Below are positions 46,601-53,707 of a stretch of DNA of 64,000 nucleotides, piece after piece; positions within the stretch are counted from its first letter, which is position 1, and each line of letters starts with the position of its first letter. The stretch comes from Cytophagales bacterium (GTDB lineage Bacteria; Bacteroidota; Bacteroidia; Cytophagales; Thermoflexibacteraceae): positions 1 through 64,000 of the forward strand of contig REAZ01000017.1 of NCBI GenBank assembly GCA_004294445.1, in the 5' to 3' direction. Both the position numbers and the translations under genes were made by a program. The notes under the pieces are model-generated. The model had not been told where the DNA came from. It was given only the letters and a program-made list of their open reading frames with translations, and made no database searches.

Positions 46601-47168
46601 AATTTAGAAACTCTTTGCTTTCAATAGATGAGTTGCTCATTTCTTTAAGCAAGAATCTGTTTTCAAGTGTCCATAAAGAAAAACAAACTTCATTTTCAAT
46701 TTTATCAAGATATTTCTCAGCCTCTTGGTAATTTCCTAAGAGTAACTCTCTTTCATACAGTTCTTTATAAGTTAAAAATAAATTTATTTGATAAGCATAC
46801 TTTCTGATACCAATAAGTACCCAATTAACTTCTGATTGAAATTTTGGTATAGGAAATTTTTCTTTGCCACTTTCCCAAAAAAAAGGGAAGAAATTAGTAT
46901 CTCCTAAAATTTCATAAGAATCGGGTAAAGGATTACCGAATAATAAATTTTTGTATGGAATAGGTAAATTTTTATCCAAAAAATCTACCGCATCACAAAG
47001 TTCTGAGAATATAAGTTTTCGTTTGATTCTATGATAAGCATGTTGCTTTGTTTTTTTTACGTCCCCAACATTATTATGGTATTCACCTTTCAGTGAAGAA
47101 TTTCCCAAAATTTTTTTATATTCAACCCTGATTAAAGATATGCCTTCAGATATATTTTTTTTACTCAT
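43614..47168 (-). CDS. Large histidine-kinase-like sensor: DtcA-like
   Basis: The 1184-residue protein has a very long helical N-terminal region with TPR-like pairs (for example YQEAEKYLDKIENEVCFSLW, YGDAAKIWEELITSHSD). It ends in a divergent kinase module. A possible phospho-accepting His is H960 in SIRHKIQTD, at the start of a helical hairpin. The GHKL ATPase domain has the N-box RIFIENILTH (E1075-N1076) and a late loop SGYFKAYKIL near residue 1139, but no clear DxGxG box. No transmembrane helix or signal is present, so sensing is cytoplasmic. The order sensor, receiver, receiver-effector fits Detocs. The ligand is unknown. Confidence 0.78.
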   Translation of the reverse strand: MSKKNISEGISLIRVEYKKILGNSSLKGEYHNNVGDVKKTKQHAYHRIKRKLIFSELCDAVDFLDKNLPIPYKNLLFGNPLPDSYEILGDTNFFPFFWESGKEKFPIPKFQSEVNWVLIGIRKYAYQINLFLTYKELYERELLLGNYQEAEKYLDKIENEVCFSLWTLENRFLLKEMSNSSIESKEFLNSFNESNKSKTYTKFLAHFLSIKSEKSLSINRYFSDLQISLNNFKGELRNEYIDYFHFKLSYLNNINYEHYQAVLLMDFGHSIIDRYLSLLGVFANILTLTNQVQANKDITAAVNYIANRVNYLLRKVNDPILYKLKLFTSKKLFPAFDRESSKEEINVIDKYTVGLYQETEKDLKNLLSSKPNQFDLYVLYAKTLIYQKKQFQPIGNSQSIQNNILENVYKVISATGSRHQAGHNLLNIANNISSSVLSYGIMDFVYFQTEGKKERELLSRLSYNYANPIISEIYPHDEAKLKYLNLLQSKFPDSITIQFFKSKLNDIDSLRLFENKIPDAKFKTEYAKKLQLSGKYGDAAKIWEELITSHSDTTPIWEVAIRNLYVCYENLNCYDECIKLYVDSFMQNPFIVEQIETESLRKKITKNAFRNVSININLPIFFTLIGADETETHIAFEQFNMSLGIEKPSNLFSKFDNFEKEKILFYLKFTCSPETLRHSPFILNSKERLEERLAISQFLKNIDIEDKQFYDDEIRDIQNILIIQKGLIELDESKIYVNEQGIINNELKDYEAIFTRFKSISKIAEKNRILVFDLRGNITTVNYNEQDRSKETKYSSNPVFDIYLELFEAIKDKFLYSKFGIVTYLSTRIRHGVLIGEIRPIFEKHHLITLKEGNASKYRDNPHWNRIYINAPSSIKEQIQHLLKDFSSLVDGLLFDLIKKYLQVYSAANEDGWFDYDFLDKELLLHSIKSISAKNFNDFSQQAFNILWERTDENLESIRHKIQTDIANQFNTLLDNLERNIVIILGDNSSSLVKEIKNCSTELQVTINKISSWFKRSGTVASDFELNTLIDMVMEYANKSNPYQKINLKRNLQFNCKIEGQYLTHFADLLRIFIENILTHSDKKVSFIDATISTQQQENDFLLITIENTITNKDSLNSLKEVWKHNKIDVEKLQSEKKSGYFKAYKILTSDLKSNIPNCLTTHLNEDESKFGVSIYISLKNLIV

Positions 47169-47250
47169 TTTGATAATTTATTTTTTGGTGAAAAGCAGTA
47201 AGTATATTTATAAAGCCGCGCTTCCCTTTCCCTACTTCAATCTCTGTCCC

Positions 47251-47499
47251 TTATGAAATAGTATTATCAGTAATACATTGAATATTTGTACTTCCGTATT
47301 TATTTAATATTACTTGGAGCTTCATCTGTCGTATAGAAATTAAAATCAAAACGAATGCTTCAATTTTAACCAATCCTAATTTATGCAGTTGTAAACCTGC
47401 TTTGTAAATGCTTTTGAGTTGAATAAAACAATCAAATTCAGAAAGCATTTTATCAATCGTATAGCATTTATTTTCTGAAAAACCTATGTCATCAACCAA
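47251..47499 (-). CDS. Short uncertain frame upstream of the sensor gene
   Basis: An 82-residue minus-strand frame begins MVDDIGFSENKCYTIDKMLSE and ends 82 bp before the sensor gene. It has no recognised motif. Its start lies just inside the right-hand 93-bp repeat boundary, so it may be a small extra component of the island, a remnant, or non-coding. Confidence 0.25.
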   Translation of the reverse strand: MVDDIGFSENKCYTIDKMLSEFDCFIQLKSIYKAGLQLHKLGLVKIEAFVLILISIRQMKLQVILNKYGSTNIQCITDNTIS

Positions 47500-47505
47500 G
47501 CCCCA

Positions 47506-47598
47506 ATGTTGAGTTCTATATTCATTTTACGATTTTGATTTCTATTTCCCGCAAATTTAGGATTTGTCTATTGGAAAAAGAAAGTTTTGGAGAAAAAT
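47506..47598. repeat. 93-bp direct repeat, right copy (truncated argS start)
   Basis: This is identical to 42045-42137 at 92 of 93 positions, same orientation. It holds a severed copy of the argS initiation codon (minus strand) and the first six codons after it, with no argS body after it, so it marks the far junction of the inserted island. Confidence 0.95.
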
Positions 47599-47635
47599 AG
47601 ATAAAGAGTTTGCAAATCCAAGTTGTATGTCGTTT

Positions 47636-48526
47636 TTACTTTTGTTCCCCAAACTGCTTTTTAAGTTCAGCAATTTGTGCTTTCAAGGCAATTAACTCTT
47701 GGTCTTTTTCACTCAAGGCTTTATCTCTTTCCGCTATTTTTTCTTGGTAGTCCTCTAACATAGCATTGATAGTTCTGCGAGCCTCTTGTTCGTTTTCTAT
47801 CTGTTTGCGTTCTTTAGGGTCTGTGCCTACATAATGCAAAATTTCGGTTATTGTCCTTACTTCTTCTAAATCAAGGGCGTAGTTGTAACTTTTTGTAATT
47901 TCTTTGTCGTCTGTGAAATTACGTTGTTCGAAAACACTTAACAATTTGTCCAAACGAGTTTGGTAACGGTCTGTAATGCGTTCCACTTGCACCACAAAAC
48001 AATCATGCGTAAGTTTCTCTACAAACTCACTTTTTTGAGTAAGTGTAGTTTTGTTTATGAGGTCAATATAATCTCTTTTAACTCTAATACAAGGACTTTC
48101 TATTTCAGGGAGTTTGAAGCCTAAAATGTAAATGGTCGTAATAGGCAAAATAACATTTTTGTGGTTGATTTTATCTTCTTTTTTGTACTGTTCTGCCAAA
48201 TAGTTGCGAAAACGCATCAAATCAATAGGATTTTTTGCCTTTTGAATTTCTATCAGCACCTTTTTGTATTCGCCTGTTTCGGTTTTGATAGTCGCAATGA
48301 AATCAAGCCTATACACCCAAATAGAAAACCTTTCTCGTATGCGTTCTTCTGCGGCTTGGATACCTTCAGGAGTTTCCAATTCGCCTTTATAGGTATATTC
48401 TTGTGGCTTGACCTCTACAGCTACTATTTCCTGTTCCAAAAGTGTACTAATGAAGAACTTAGCTACTTTCTCGTTCTCCATTAGTCGCTTGAAAACTACA
48501 TCATAAATAGGGTTGGCAATAATCAT
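47636..48526 (-). CDS. Rpn family recombination-promoting nuclease / PD-(D/E)XK transposase-like protein
   Basis: The 296-residue protein opens IIANPIYDVVFKRLMENEKVAKFFISTLL, typical of the Rpn/PDDEXK_2 family. The nuclease core is Asp in YRLDFIATI and Glu-x-Gln-Lys-like VLIEIQKAKNP. The C-terminus is a coiled coil (about 255-292, repeated Glu/Lys/Leu). Rpn proteins are Mg-dependent nucleases first described as promoting RecA-independent recombination and later linked to phage restriction. It lies directly beyond the right repeat of the island and may belong to the same accessory block. Confidence 0.88.
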   Translation of the reverse strand: MIIANPIYDVVFKRLMENEKVAKFFISTLLEQEIVAVEVKPQEYTYKGELETPEGIQAAEERIRERFSIWVYRLDFIATIKTETGEYKKVLIEIQKAKNPIDLMRFRNYLAEQYKKEDKINHKNVILPITTIYILGFKLPEIESPCIRVKRDYIDLINKTTLTQKSEFVEKLTHDCFVVQVERITDRYQTRLDKLLSVFEQRNFTDDKEITKSYNYALDLEEVRTITEILHYVGTDPKERKQIENEQEARRTINAMLEDYQEKIAERDKALSEKDQELIALKAQIAELKKQFGEQK

Positions 48527-48647
48527 ATACTTGTATTTTAATGAGTTGTAAAGTTACAATTTTTTTCGGGCTTTATCATTTTTATTATTTTTTTGCCACT
48601 AAATAACCAATGGAGAAAAATCAATAAAGCAGACGATATTTACTTTT

Positions 48648-49343
48648 TTAGACAATAGAAAAATTGGGTAGGCTTTCTCCTTTGGCGTAGCATCTGGCGG
48701 CGTGGTCGGCTCTACGCAAAGGCTCGCTAATCCGATAAGTAGTTGAAAGTGTTAGTATTACCTGATTAGCCACTTCCAAACTCGTGAGATGTCCCGCACT
48801 TACAAAAACAGGTTTTATGCCATTTTGCGTTCTTAATACGCTGCCAACTTCCTCATTTTCAAGAAATAAAGGAATATAACTTCCTCTTTCATTTCCCAGA
48901 TTTCCCTCATAGCGCAATAGCGGTTCTTTGGCACAGCCGATAGTGGGGATTTGAGTTTCGATACCTACATAACAAGCTACACCAAATCTGCGAGGGTGCG
49001 CTATGCCATGTCCGTCTATGATGAGCAGGGCAGGTTTGAAACCTGTTTTTTGTTGCACAGCTTTGATGAGATTGATAAGTATTGGAGCTTCCCTAAAGCT
49101 AAAAAACTGCGGAATATAAGAGAAAGTCGCTACTTGCAAGCTACCAAATATGCCTAAAAGTTCTCCACTCCACCGCATTACGTCTAAGGCAACGTAGGCT
49201 TGCTCGCCTACATACTGAACATCTAAACTAAAAATAATATCTTCATTTTCAGGTATATAACCTTGTCCATTTTCAAAAATTACTACTTTTTGCGCTAATT
49301 CCTTTTGTATGATTTCTAATTGGCTTGTATCTATAGTTTCCAT
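48648..49343 (-). CDS. nfi: Endonuclease V (deoxyinosine 3'-endonuclease)
   Basis: The 231-residue protein has the three acidic positions of endonuclease V: Asp in IIFSLDVQYVG, Glu in SFREAPILINL and Asp in LLIDGHGIAHPRRFGVA. The wedge segment PQFFSFRE is also present. It nicks DNA one base 3' to deoxyinosine. It is 3 bp downstream of the permease gene on the same strand, so the two are likely co-transcribed. Confidence 0.95.
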   Translation of the reverse strand: METIDTSQLEIIQKELAQKVVIFENGQGYIPENEDIIFSLDVQYVGEQAYVALDVMRWSGELLGIFGSLQVATFSYIPQFFSFREAPILINLIKAVQQKTGFKPALLIIDGHGIAHPRRFGVACYVGIETQIPTIGCAKEPLLRYEGNLGNERGSYIPLFLENEEVGSVLRTQNGIKPVFVSAGHLTSLEVANQVILTLSTTYRISEPLRRADHAARCYAKGESLPNFSIV

Positions 49344-49346
49344 CAG

Positions 49347-50474
49347 CTACTTATTTCTTTTCCAAAACACTAATTTTTTCCAAAAACTATTTGGATTTTC
49401 GGGTTTTGCTTTCGGCTCTCCTTCGCTGAGTAGGAAGCCAAAAGGCGCAAGTTCAGGCACATTGTCAAAGATAACTTTGACCATTGCGGTAAGCGGAACA
49501 AAGAGAATCATGCCTGCTATTCCCCAAACGCTACCGCCAACAAGCAAGGCAAGCATCGCTACTAAGGGGTTGATACTCACCTGCGAACCTACTACGTTAG
49601 GGGTAACTACATTGCCTTCGAGCATCTGCACGACCTGAAACCAAAGGAAAACCGCCAAAGGGTACAAAAGACTATCGGTCATGGCTAAGGCATAGAAAAT
49701 GGGCAGCATAGAACCAATAAAAATGCCTACGTAAGGAATAATGGTGAGGAATGCAGCAAGAACGCCAAAAAATACGGCGTGTTTGATGCCAATAGCTACC
49801 AAACCTATGATATTAAGGACAGCGATGATGGAAACAACCGTAATCAAACCTACAATGTATTTTTGGATAACTGTTTGGATTTGGTTGAGAACAAGCCCCA
49901 CTTTTTCGTGGTGGGCTATATCGAATACCCTGTCTAAAAAGCCTTTGAAAACTTGGCGATAGAGCAGCATGAAGAAAGTATAAACGGGAATGAGCAAGAT
50001 TTGGGCGAGGAAAGTCGTCATGCCGTTGAGAATGCCATTGAGCATCTGTCCGCCTGTGTTCGCAAAGCTGCGAAGGTTTTGCCTGAGCCAGTCTATTTGC
50101 TTTTCTGAGGTAAGTTTGAAAGTATCTTCTATGAATTTTTGAAGGACAGAAACCAACTCCTGCCCACGCTCCTGCATACGGGGCAAATCGGCAGAGAAGG
50201 AAACAATGTTTTCATAAATAAGCCAAAAAACCAAGTATAAAATGCCAACTACAATGAGCAAGCAAGAAAAAATAGCCAAGCCTCTCGGCAGTCCATAGCT
50301 TTCTAACTTCCTGCAAAGCGGATAAAGGAAAAGCGAAAAGATGAAGGCAAACGTAATAGGGATAAGAATGGTCGCTCCTATTTCTAAGACATAAAATAGC
50401 AGTATCAGCCCAAAAAGCACGGCTGTAGCATTAAGGTGCCAAGGCAGTTTGTTACTCTCATTTTTTTCATTCAT
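49347..50474 (-). CDS. AI-2E family transporter (PerM-type permease)
   Basis: The 375-residue membrane protein has about eight transmembrane helices, with two at the N-terminus separated from the rest by a soluble stretch (about 85-150). The late signature ILFVPLTAMVKVIFDNV is typical of the family. The family name comes from one member linked to autoinducer-2 export; others act in Na/H exchange or are unknown. It is the first gene of a pair with endonuclease V. Confidence 0.88.
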   Translation of the reverse strand: MNEKNESNKLPWHLNATAVLFGLILLFYVLEIGATILIPITFAFIFSLFLYPLCRKLESYGLPRGLAIFSCLLIVVGILYLVFWLIYENIVSFSADLPRMQERGQELVSVLQKFIEDTFKLTSEKQIDWLRQNLRSFANTGGQMLNGILNGMTTFLAQILLIPVYTFFMLLYRQVFKGFLDRVFDIAHHEKVGLVLNQIQTVIQKYIVGLITVVSIIAVLNIIGLVAIGIKHAVFFGVLAAFLTIIPYVGIFIGSMLPIFYALAMTDSLLYPLAVFLWFQVVQMLEGNVVTPNVVGSQVSINPLVAMLALLVGGSVWGIAGMILFVPLTAMVKVIFDNVPELAPFGFLLSEGEPKAKPENPNSFWKKLVFWKRNK

Positions 50475-50661
50475 AAGCTATCTACAAGGTTTGATTGCCC
50501 TAAAAGTAACAAAATATACGATAATCAAAAAAAGATAGGGCAAAATCTTGTATAATATTAAAAATATGGTTCTTTTGCACTATGAGATTTCATCTTTGCA
50601 ATATTTGTTTGTCGAGATTTAAAAAAATTCTAATCATTATAAACCATATAATTTACAACTT

Positions 50662-52335
50662 ATGAGTGCAAATAAAGAATCTTGGGGGTCACGCATCGGG
50701 CTGATTCTCGCTATGGCGGGCAATGCAGTGGGTTTGGGTAACTTTTTGCGTTTCCCTATGCAGGCAATCCAAAATGGTGGCGGTGCGTTTATTATTCCGT
50801 ATTTAGTCTGCTTTCTGCTGATGGGCATTCCTCTTTTGTGGATAGAGTGGTCTATGGGGCGTTTTGGAGGCAGATTTGGGCATCATTCTACGCCTTTCAT
50901 CGTGCAGGAAATGGACACCAAACGTCATTTCTGGAAGTATATTGGTACGTTTGGTATTTTTACTAACATAGCCGTAGCGTCCTACTATTGCTATATAGAA
51001 TCTTGGACTCTTTCGTATGTGTTTCACTCCTTATTTGGCACTTTCGATGGCAAAACTCAATCTGAAGTAGCCCAATTTTTTGCTGATTATACAGATATAA
51101 CCGTATCTACTACGGGAATCCCTTACGAGGCGGTCATTTTTTACCTTATTTGCGTAACCATGAACACGTATATTCTTTCTCGTGGTTTGCAGGGCGGCGT
51201 AGAGGTGGCATCCAAAATAGGCATGCCTTTGCTTATCTTGTTCGGAATCATCTTGGCTATCAGAGGGGTAACATTGGGAACTTCGGGCGCACCTGCGGGC
51301 TGTACCGATTGTGATTCTATCTTGGGGCTTAATTATCTATGGAATCCACAGTTTGATTCTTTGGCAAACCCAAAAGTATGGCTGGCAGCAGCAGGACAGA
51401 TATTTTTCACGCTTTCTGTGGGCATGGGGACTATTCACTGCTACGCCTCTTATGTGCGTTCCAAAGATGATGTAGCCCTCAATGCAATGTCGGCAGGTTG
51501 GATGAACGGTTTTGTAGAAATTGTTTTGGGTGCATCTATAGTGATTCCTATTGCAGCAGGCTATTTGGGCTTGGAGTGGGTAAAAGAAAAAGCAGGCTTT
51601 GCCATGGCTTTCCAAACAATGCCTTATTTGTTTGAGCAGTGGGGCAGTTTCTTCTCGGCAGCGGCAGGTGTCATGTGGTTTGGCTTGCTATTTTTTGCGG
51701 GTATTACCTCTTCGCTTGCGATGGGTACGCCTTGGATGGGTTTCATGCAAGACGAGTTTCAATGGGGCAGAGAGAAAGCAGCATGGTCATTTGGCCTGTT
51801 CACTACCGTATTAGGTTTGCCAACGGTTTTCTTTTACAACGAAGGTGTTTTTGGCGAGTACGATTATTGGGCGGGAACGGTGTCTTTGGTAGTTTTTGCC
51901 TTAGCGGAAGTGATTTTGTTCTCGTGGATTTTTGGCTTGGACAAGGGCTGGAAAGAGATAAACATGGGAGCAGACATCAAAGTCCCTGAATTTTACCGCT
52001 TTGTCATCAAATACATTACACCCATGCTCTTGCTTGTGGTCTTTATTACCTCTTTCTGCTCTCCTGTAGGTGGCGATTGGGGCGGAGCTATTTCAGGCTT
52101 ATTTAGCGGAAATGGTTGGAATTTGGACAACGGTTCTATCATTGCACAGATTATGAACAAAGGACTCAAAGAGCAAATAGCTCAGGCAACTGATGCTGCT
52201 GCAATTGCAAAATTGGAGAATAATATGTTCTTTATCAATATAGGGCGTTTGCTGCTTTTATCAGCATTCACTTTTATTGCACTTATTATCTATATTGCAT
52301 ACGATAGAAGGAAAAAAACGGGGAAAGTTTTATAA
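50662..52335 (+). CDS. Sodium:neurotransmitter-symporter (NSS) family transporter
   Basis: The 557-residue protein has about twelve membrane helices and the NSS TM1 signature GNAVGLGNFLRFPMQAIQNGG with its sodium-coordinating residues. The family WMGF and GTIHCYASY-type segments of the core also occur. NSS proteins import amino acids or related amines with sodium. A long loop with two cysteines (GCTDCDS) lies between helices 5 and 6. The 36-residue MetS-like gene follows 21 bp downstream, so the transporter probably works as a two-subunit system. Confidence 0.93.
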   Translation: MSANKESWGSRIGLILAMAGNAVGLGNFLRFPMQAIQNGGGAFIIPYLVCFLLMGIPLLWIEWSMGRFGGRFGHHSTPFIVQEMDTKRHFWKYIGTFGIFTNIAVASYYCYIESWTLSYVFHSLFGTFDGKTQSEVAQFFADYTDITVSTTGIPYEAVIFYLICVTMNTYILSRGLQGGVEVASKIGMPLLILFGIILAIRGVTLGTSGAPAGCTDCDSILGLNYLWNPQFDSLANPKVWLAAAGQIFFTLSVGMGTIHCYASYVRSKDDVALNAMSAGWMNGFVEIVLGASIVIPIAAGYLGLEWVKEKAGFAMAFQTMPYLFEQWGSFFSAAAGVMWFGLLFFAGITSSLAMGTPWMGFMQDEFQWGREKAAWSFGLFTTVLGLPTVFFYNEGVFGEYDYWAGTVSLVVFALAEVILFSWIFGLDKGWKEINMGADIKVPEFYRFVIKYITPMLLLVVFITSFCSPVGGDWGGAISGLFSGNGWNLDNGSIIAQIMNKGLKEQIAQATDAAAIAKLENNMFFINIGRLLLLSAFTFIALIIYIAYDRRKKTGKVL

Positions 52336-52356
52336 AAAATTAATCACATAAAAAAT

Positions 52357-52467
52357 ATGACTACAACTGCACTTTTAATGATGATAATAGTACAAGTGCT
52401 TGTAACAGTGATTACAGGTTACTTGTTCGTGAAGGTGTTACAAACACCAATGAAAAACGAAGAGTAA
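52357..52467 (+). CDS. MetS-like small subunit of the NSS transporter
   Basis: ATG at 52357 to TAA at 52467 encodes 36 residues: MTTTALLMMIIVQVLVTVI, then GYLFVKVLQTP and a charged end (MKNEE). It is one transmembrane helix with a short cytoplasmic tail. In Corynebacterium the NSS protein MetP needs the small MetS protein, and short single-helix partners after NSS genes are annotated as a family. Position, strand and layout fit. It is too short for most gene finders. Confidence 0.72.
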   Translation: MTTTALLMMIIVQVLVTVITGYLFVKVLQTPMKNEE

Positions 52468-52486
52468 GTGAATTTTAAAAAAATAT

Positions 52487-52520
52487 AACTTTGACAAAGT
52501 GATAGAGCTTTGCCAAAGTT
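52487..52520. repeat. Inverted repeat related to the lipA-side palindrome
   Basis: AACTTTGACAAAG (52487-52499) pairs with CTTTGCCAAAGTT (52508-52520) with one mismatch. It shares its core with the inverted repeat at 34635-34685 and lies just before a strong terminator. Confidence 0.55.
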
Positions 52521-52524
52521 ACTA

Positions 52525-52564
52525 AAAAGCCTACAAGGGACTTAAAAGACCTTGTAGGTTTTTA
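52525..52564. terminator. Bidirectional terminator after the NSS transporter genes
   Basis: CCTACAAGG (52530-52538) and CCTTGTAGG (52550-52558) form a perfect stem flanked by an A-run on the left and a T-run on the right. It serves the plus-strand transporter pair and the minus-strand Spy-like gene. Confidence 0.85.
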
Positions 52565-53020
52565 CTAATCGTCTATTTCGTCTAATATATCTTCCTCTTT
52601 TTTGTTATCTCGCTTTGTAAGTCGCTTAAGTAGCATGGCTTTGAACATAGTTTCCGCCTTGTAGAGCATTGCTACCTGCCTGATATTGATGACTTTGAGA
52701 AACTCTTGGATGTACTTTTTTTCAGTAGCCACTTCTTTTTCTTTGATTTCCATGACCTTATCGAGGTCTTTGCGCAACTGCTCATCAGTTTTGGTCTGAA
52801 AGCCCTTCCGAATTTCTCTCTGCTGAGAGCGAAGAATCTGCATTTCTTCGGAATACTTGTTATAGACAGGCCAGAACTGTTTGGACTGCTCGCTCGTAAG
52901 CCCAAGTTGTTGTGTTATCAGCCCAATTTTTGCCGCCTCTATTCTATCTTTGCCTTGTGGCTGCGCCCAAGTCGAATAACCTACCAATAGGAATGTAATA
53001 ATTAGTAATATTTTTTTCAT
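52565..53020 (-). CDS. Spy/CpxP-like (LTxxQ-type) periplasmic protein
   Basis: The 151-residue protein has a signal peptide (LLVGYSTWAQ). A helical body follows, with LGLTSEQSKQFWPVYNKYSEEM, which matches the LTxxQ-like arrangement of Spy/CpxP and related metal-resistance proteins, and long charged helices. It could act as a periplasmic chaperone or stress sensor. It lies downstream of the ECF sigma and anti-sigma-like genes, separated by a 250-bp repeat tract, suggesting it belongs to that regulon. Confidence 0.72.
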   Translation of the reverse strand: MKKILLIITFLLVGYSTWAQPQGKDRIEAAKIGLITQQLGLTSEQSKQFWPVYNKYSEEMQILRSQQREIRKGFQTKTDEQLRKDLDKVMEIKEKEVATEKKYIQEFLKVINIRQVAMLYKAETMFKAMLLKRLTKRDNKKEEDILDEIDD

Positions 53021-53047
53021 TTATTTTGTGCTTTGAAGGGTTAAATG

Positions 53048-53154
53048 TTAAATAGTTAAATAGTTAAATAGTTAAATAGTTAAATAGTTAAATAGTTAAA
53101 TAGTTAAATAGTTAAATAGTTAAATAGTTAAATAGTTAAATAGTTGTTAAATAG
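53048..53154. repeat. Octanucleotide tandem repeat (TTAAATAG)
   Basis: Twelve uninterrupted copies of TTAAATAG run from 53048 to 53143; after TTG a thirteenth follows at 53147-53154. It lies between the anti-sigma-like gene and the Spy-like gene. Perfect short tandem repeats of this kind are prone to length change by slippage, which could alter the spacing or expression of the downstream gene. Confidence 0.97.
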
Positions 53155-53200
53155 TTATCTTTTCTAAAAGAAGTCAACCTATTTTAGGACAAGACAACTC

Positions 53201-53265
53201 ATAATTCATAACTCATAATTTATAATTCATAACTCATAATTTATAATTCATAATTTATAATTCAT
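53201..53265. repeat. 21-bp AT-rich tandem repeat
   Basis: Two exact copies of a 21-bp unit starting ATAATTCATAACTCATAATT lie at 53201-53221 and 53222-53242. A 14-bp shortened copy and a 9-bp partial follow. The tract ends just before the anti-sigma-like gene's stop codon. Confidence 0.9.
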
Positions 53266-53271
53266 CATTCT

Positions 53272-53694
53272 CTAAAGCAATTCCTCTATATCATCAATGT
53301 CAATTTCTGTTTCCAAAATTTCATCAGTGATGATTGCCTCCTCACTTTTTTCTTGCCCTTTTGTAGTTTCAAGATATAAATCCATCAAATCATGCTCTTG
53401 CACATCATCTTGCAAGAGATATTGCCGTATTTGCTGTTCGGAAATCTCAGAAAGTATCTGCTGCTCACTATTCTGGGTAGAAAATAGAAACTTCCCGCCT
53501 ACTATCAATAAAATAGCGAAAGATGCTATAGCCAACGCATATTTCGGGCTAAAACCAAACTGCCAAACGGCTTGTTTTTTGGGTTGTTGTATGCGTTTCT
53601 GAATTTGCTGCGGCAGCCCTTCAAAATAGCCTTTCGGAGCATCAAAAAAATCATTATTCTTATTGAGTTCTTCTAACTTAATTTGCTTTTTCAT
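53272..53694 (-). CDS. Putative anti-sigma factor, single-pass membrane protein
   Basis: The 140-residue protein has an N-terminal segment NNDFFDAPKGYFEGLPQQI, common in Bacteroidota anti-sigma-like proteins. One transmembrane helix lies at about 50-69 (YALALASFAILLIVGG-like). A very acidic C-terminal domain ends DIDDIEELL. It lies 13 bp downstream of an ECF sigma gene, the usual position of its membrane regulator. No zinc-binding ZAS motif is present. Confidence 0.72.
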   Translation of the reverse strand: MKKQIKLEELNKNNDFFDAPKGYFEGLPQQIQKRIQQPKKQAVWQFGFSPKYALAIASFAILLIVGGKFLFSTQNSEQQILSEISEQQIRQYLLQDDVQEHDLMDLYLETTKGQEKSEEAIITDEILETEIDIDDIEELL

Positions 53695-53707
53695 TGCTTT
53701 TTTCTTT

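Larger units (their letters stand above)
42138..47505. mobile_element. Putative defence island inserted at the 5' end of argS
   Basis: The interval between the two 93-bp direct repeats holds only the three-gene two-component-type immune locus and a short uncertain frame. By eye its base composition is more AT-rich than the flanking housekeeping genes. Recombination between the repeats would release a circle of about 5.46 kb and leave argS intact. No integrase or transposase lies inside, so how it arrived is unknown. Confidence 0.65.

Noticed and set aside
53048-53154. CRISPR-like array
   Set aside because: The repeats are contiguous 8-mers without spacers; this is a simple tandem repeat.
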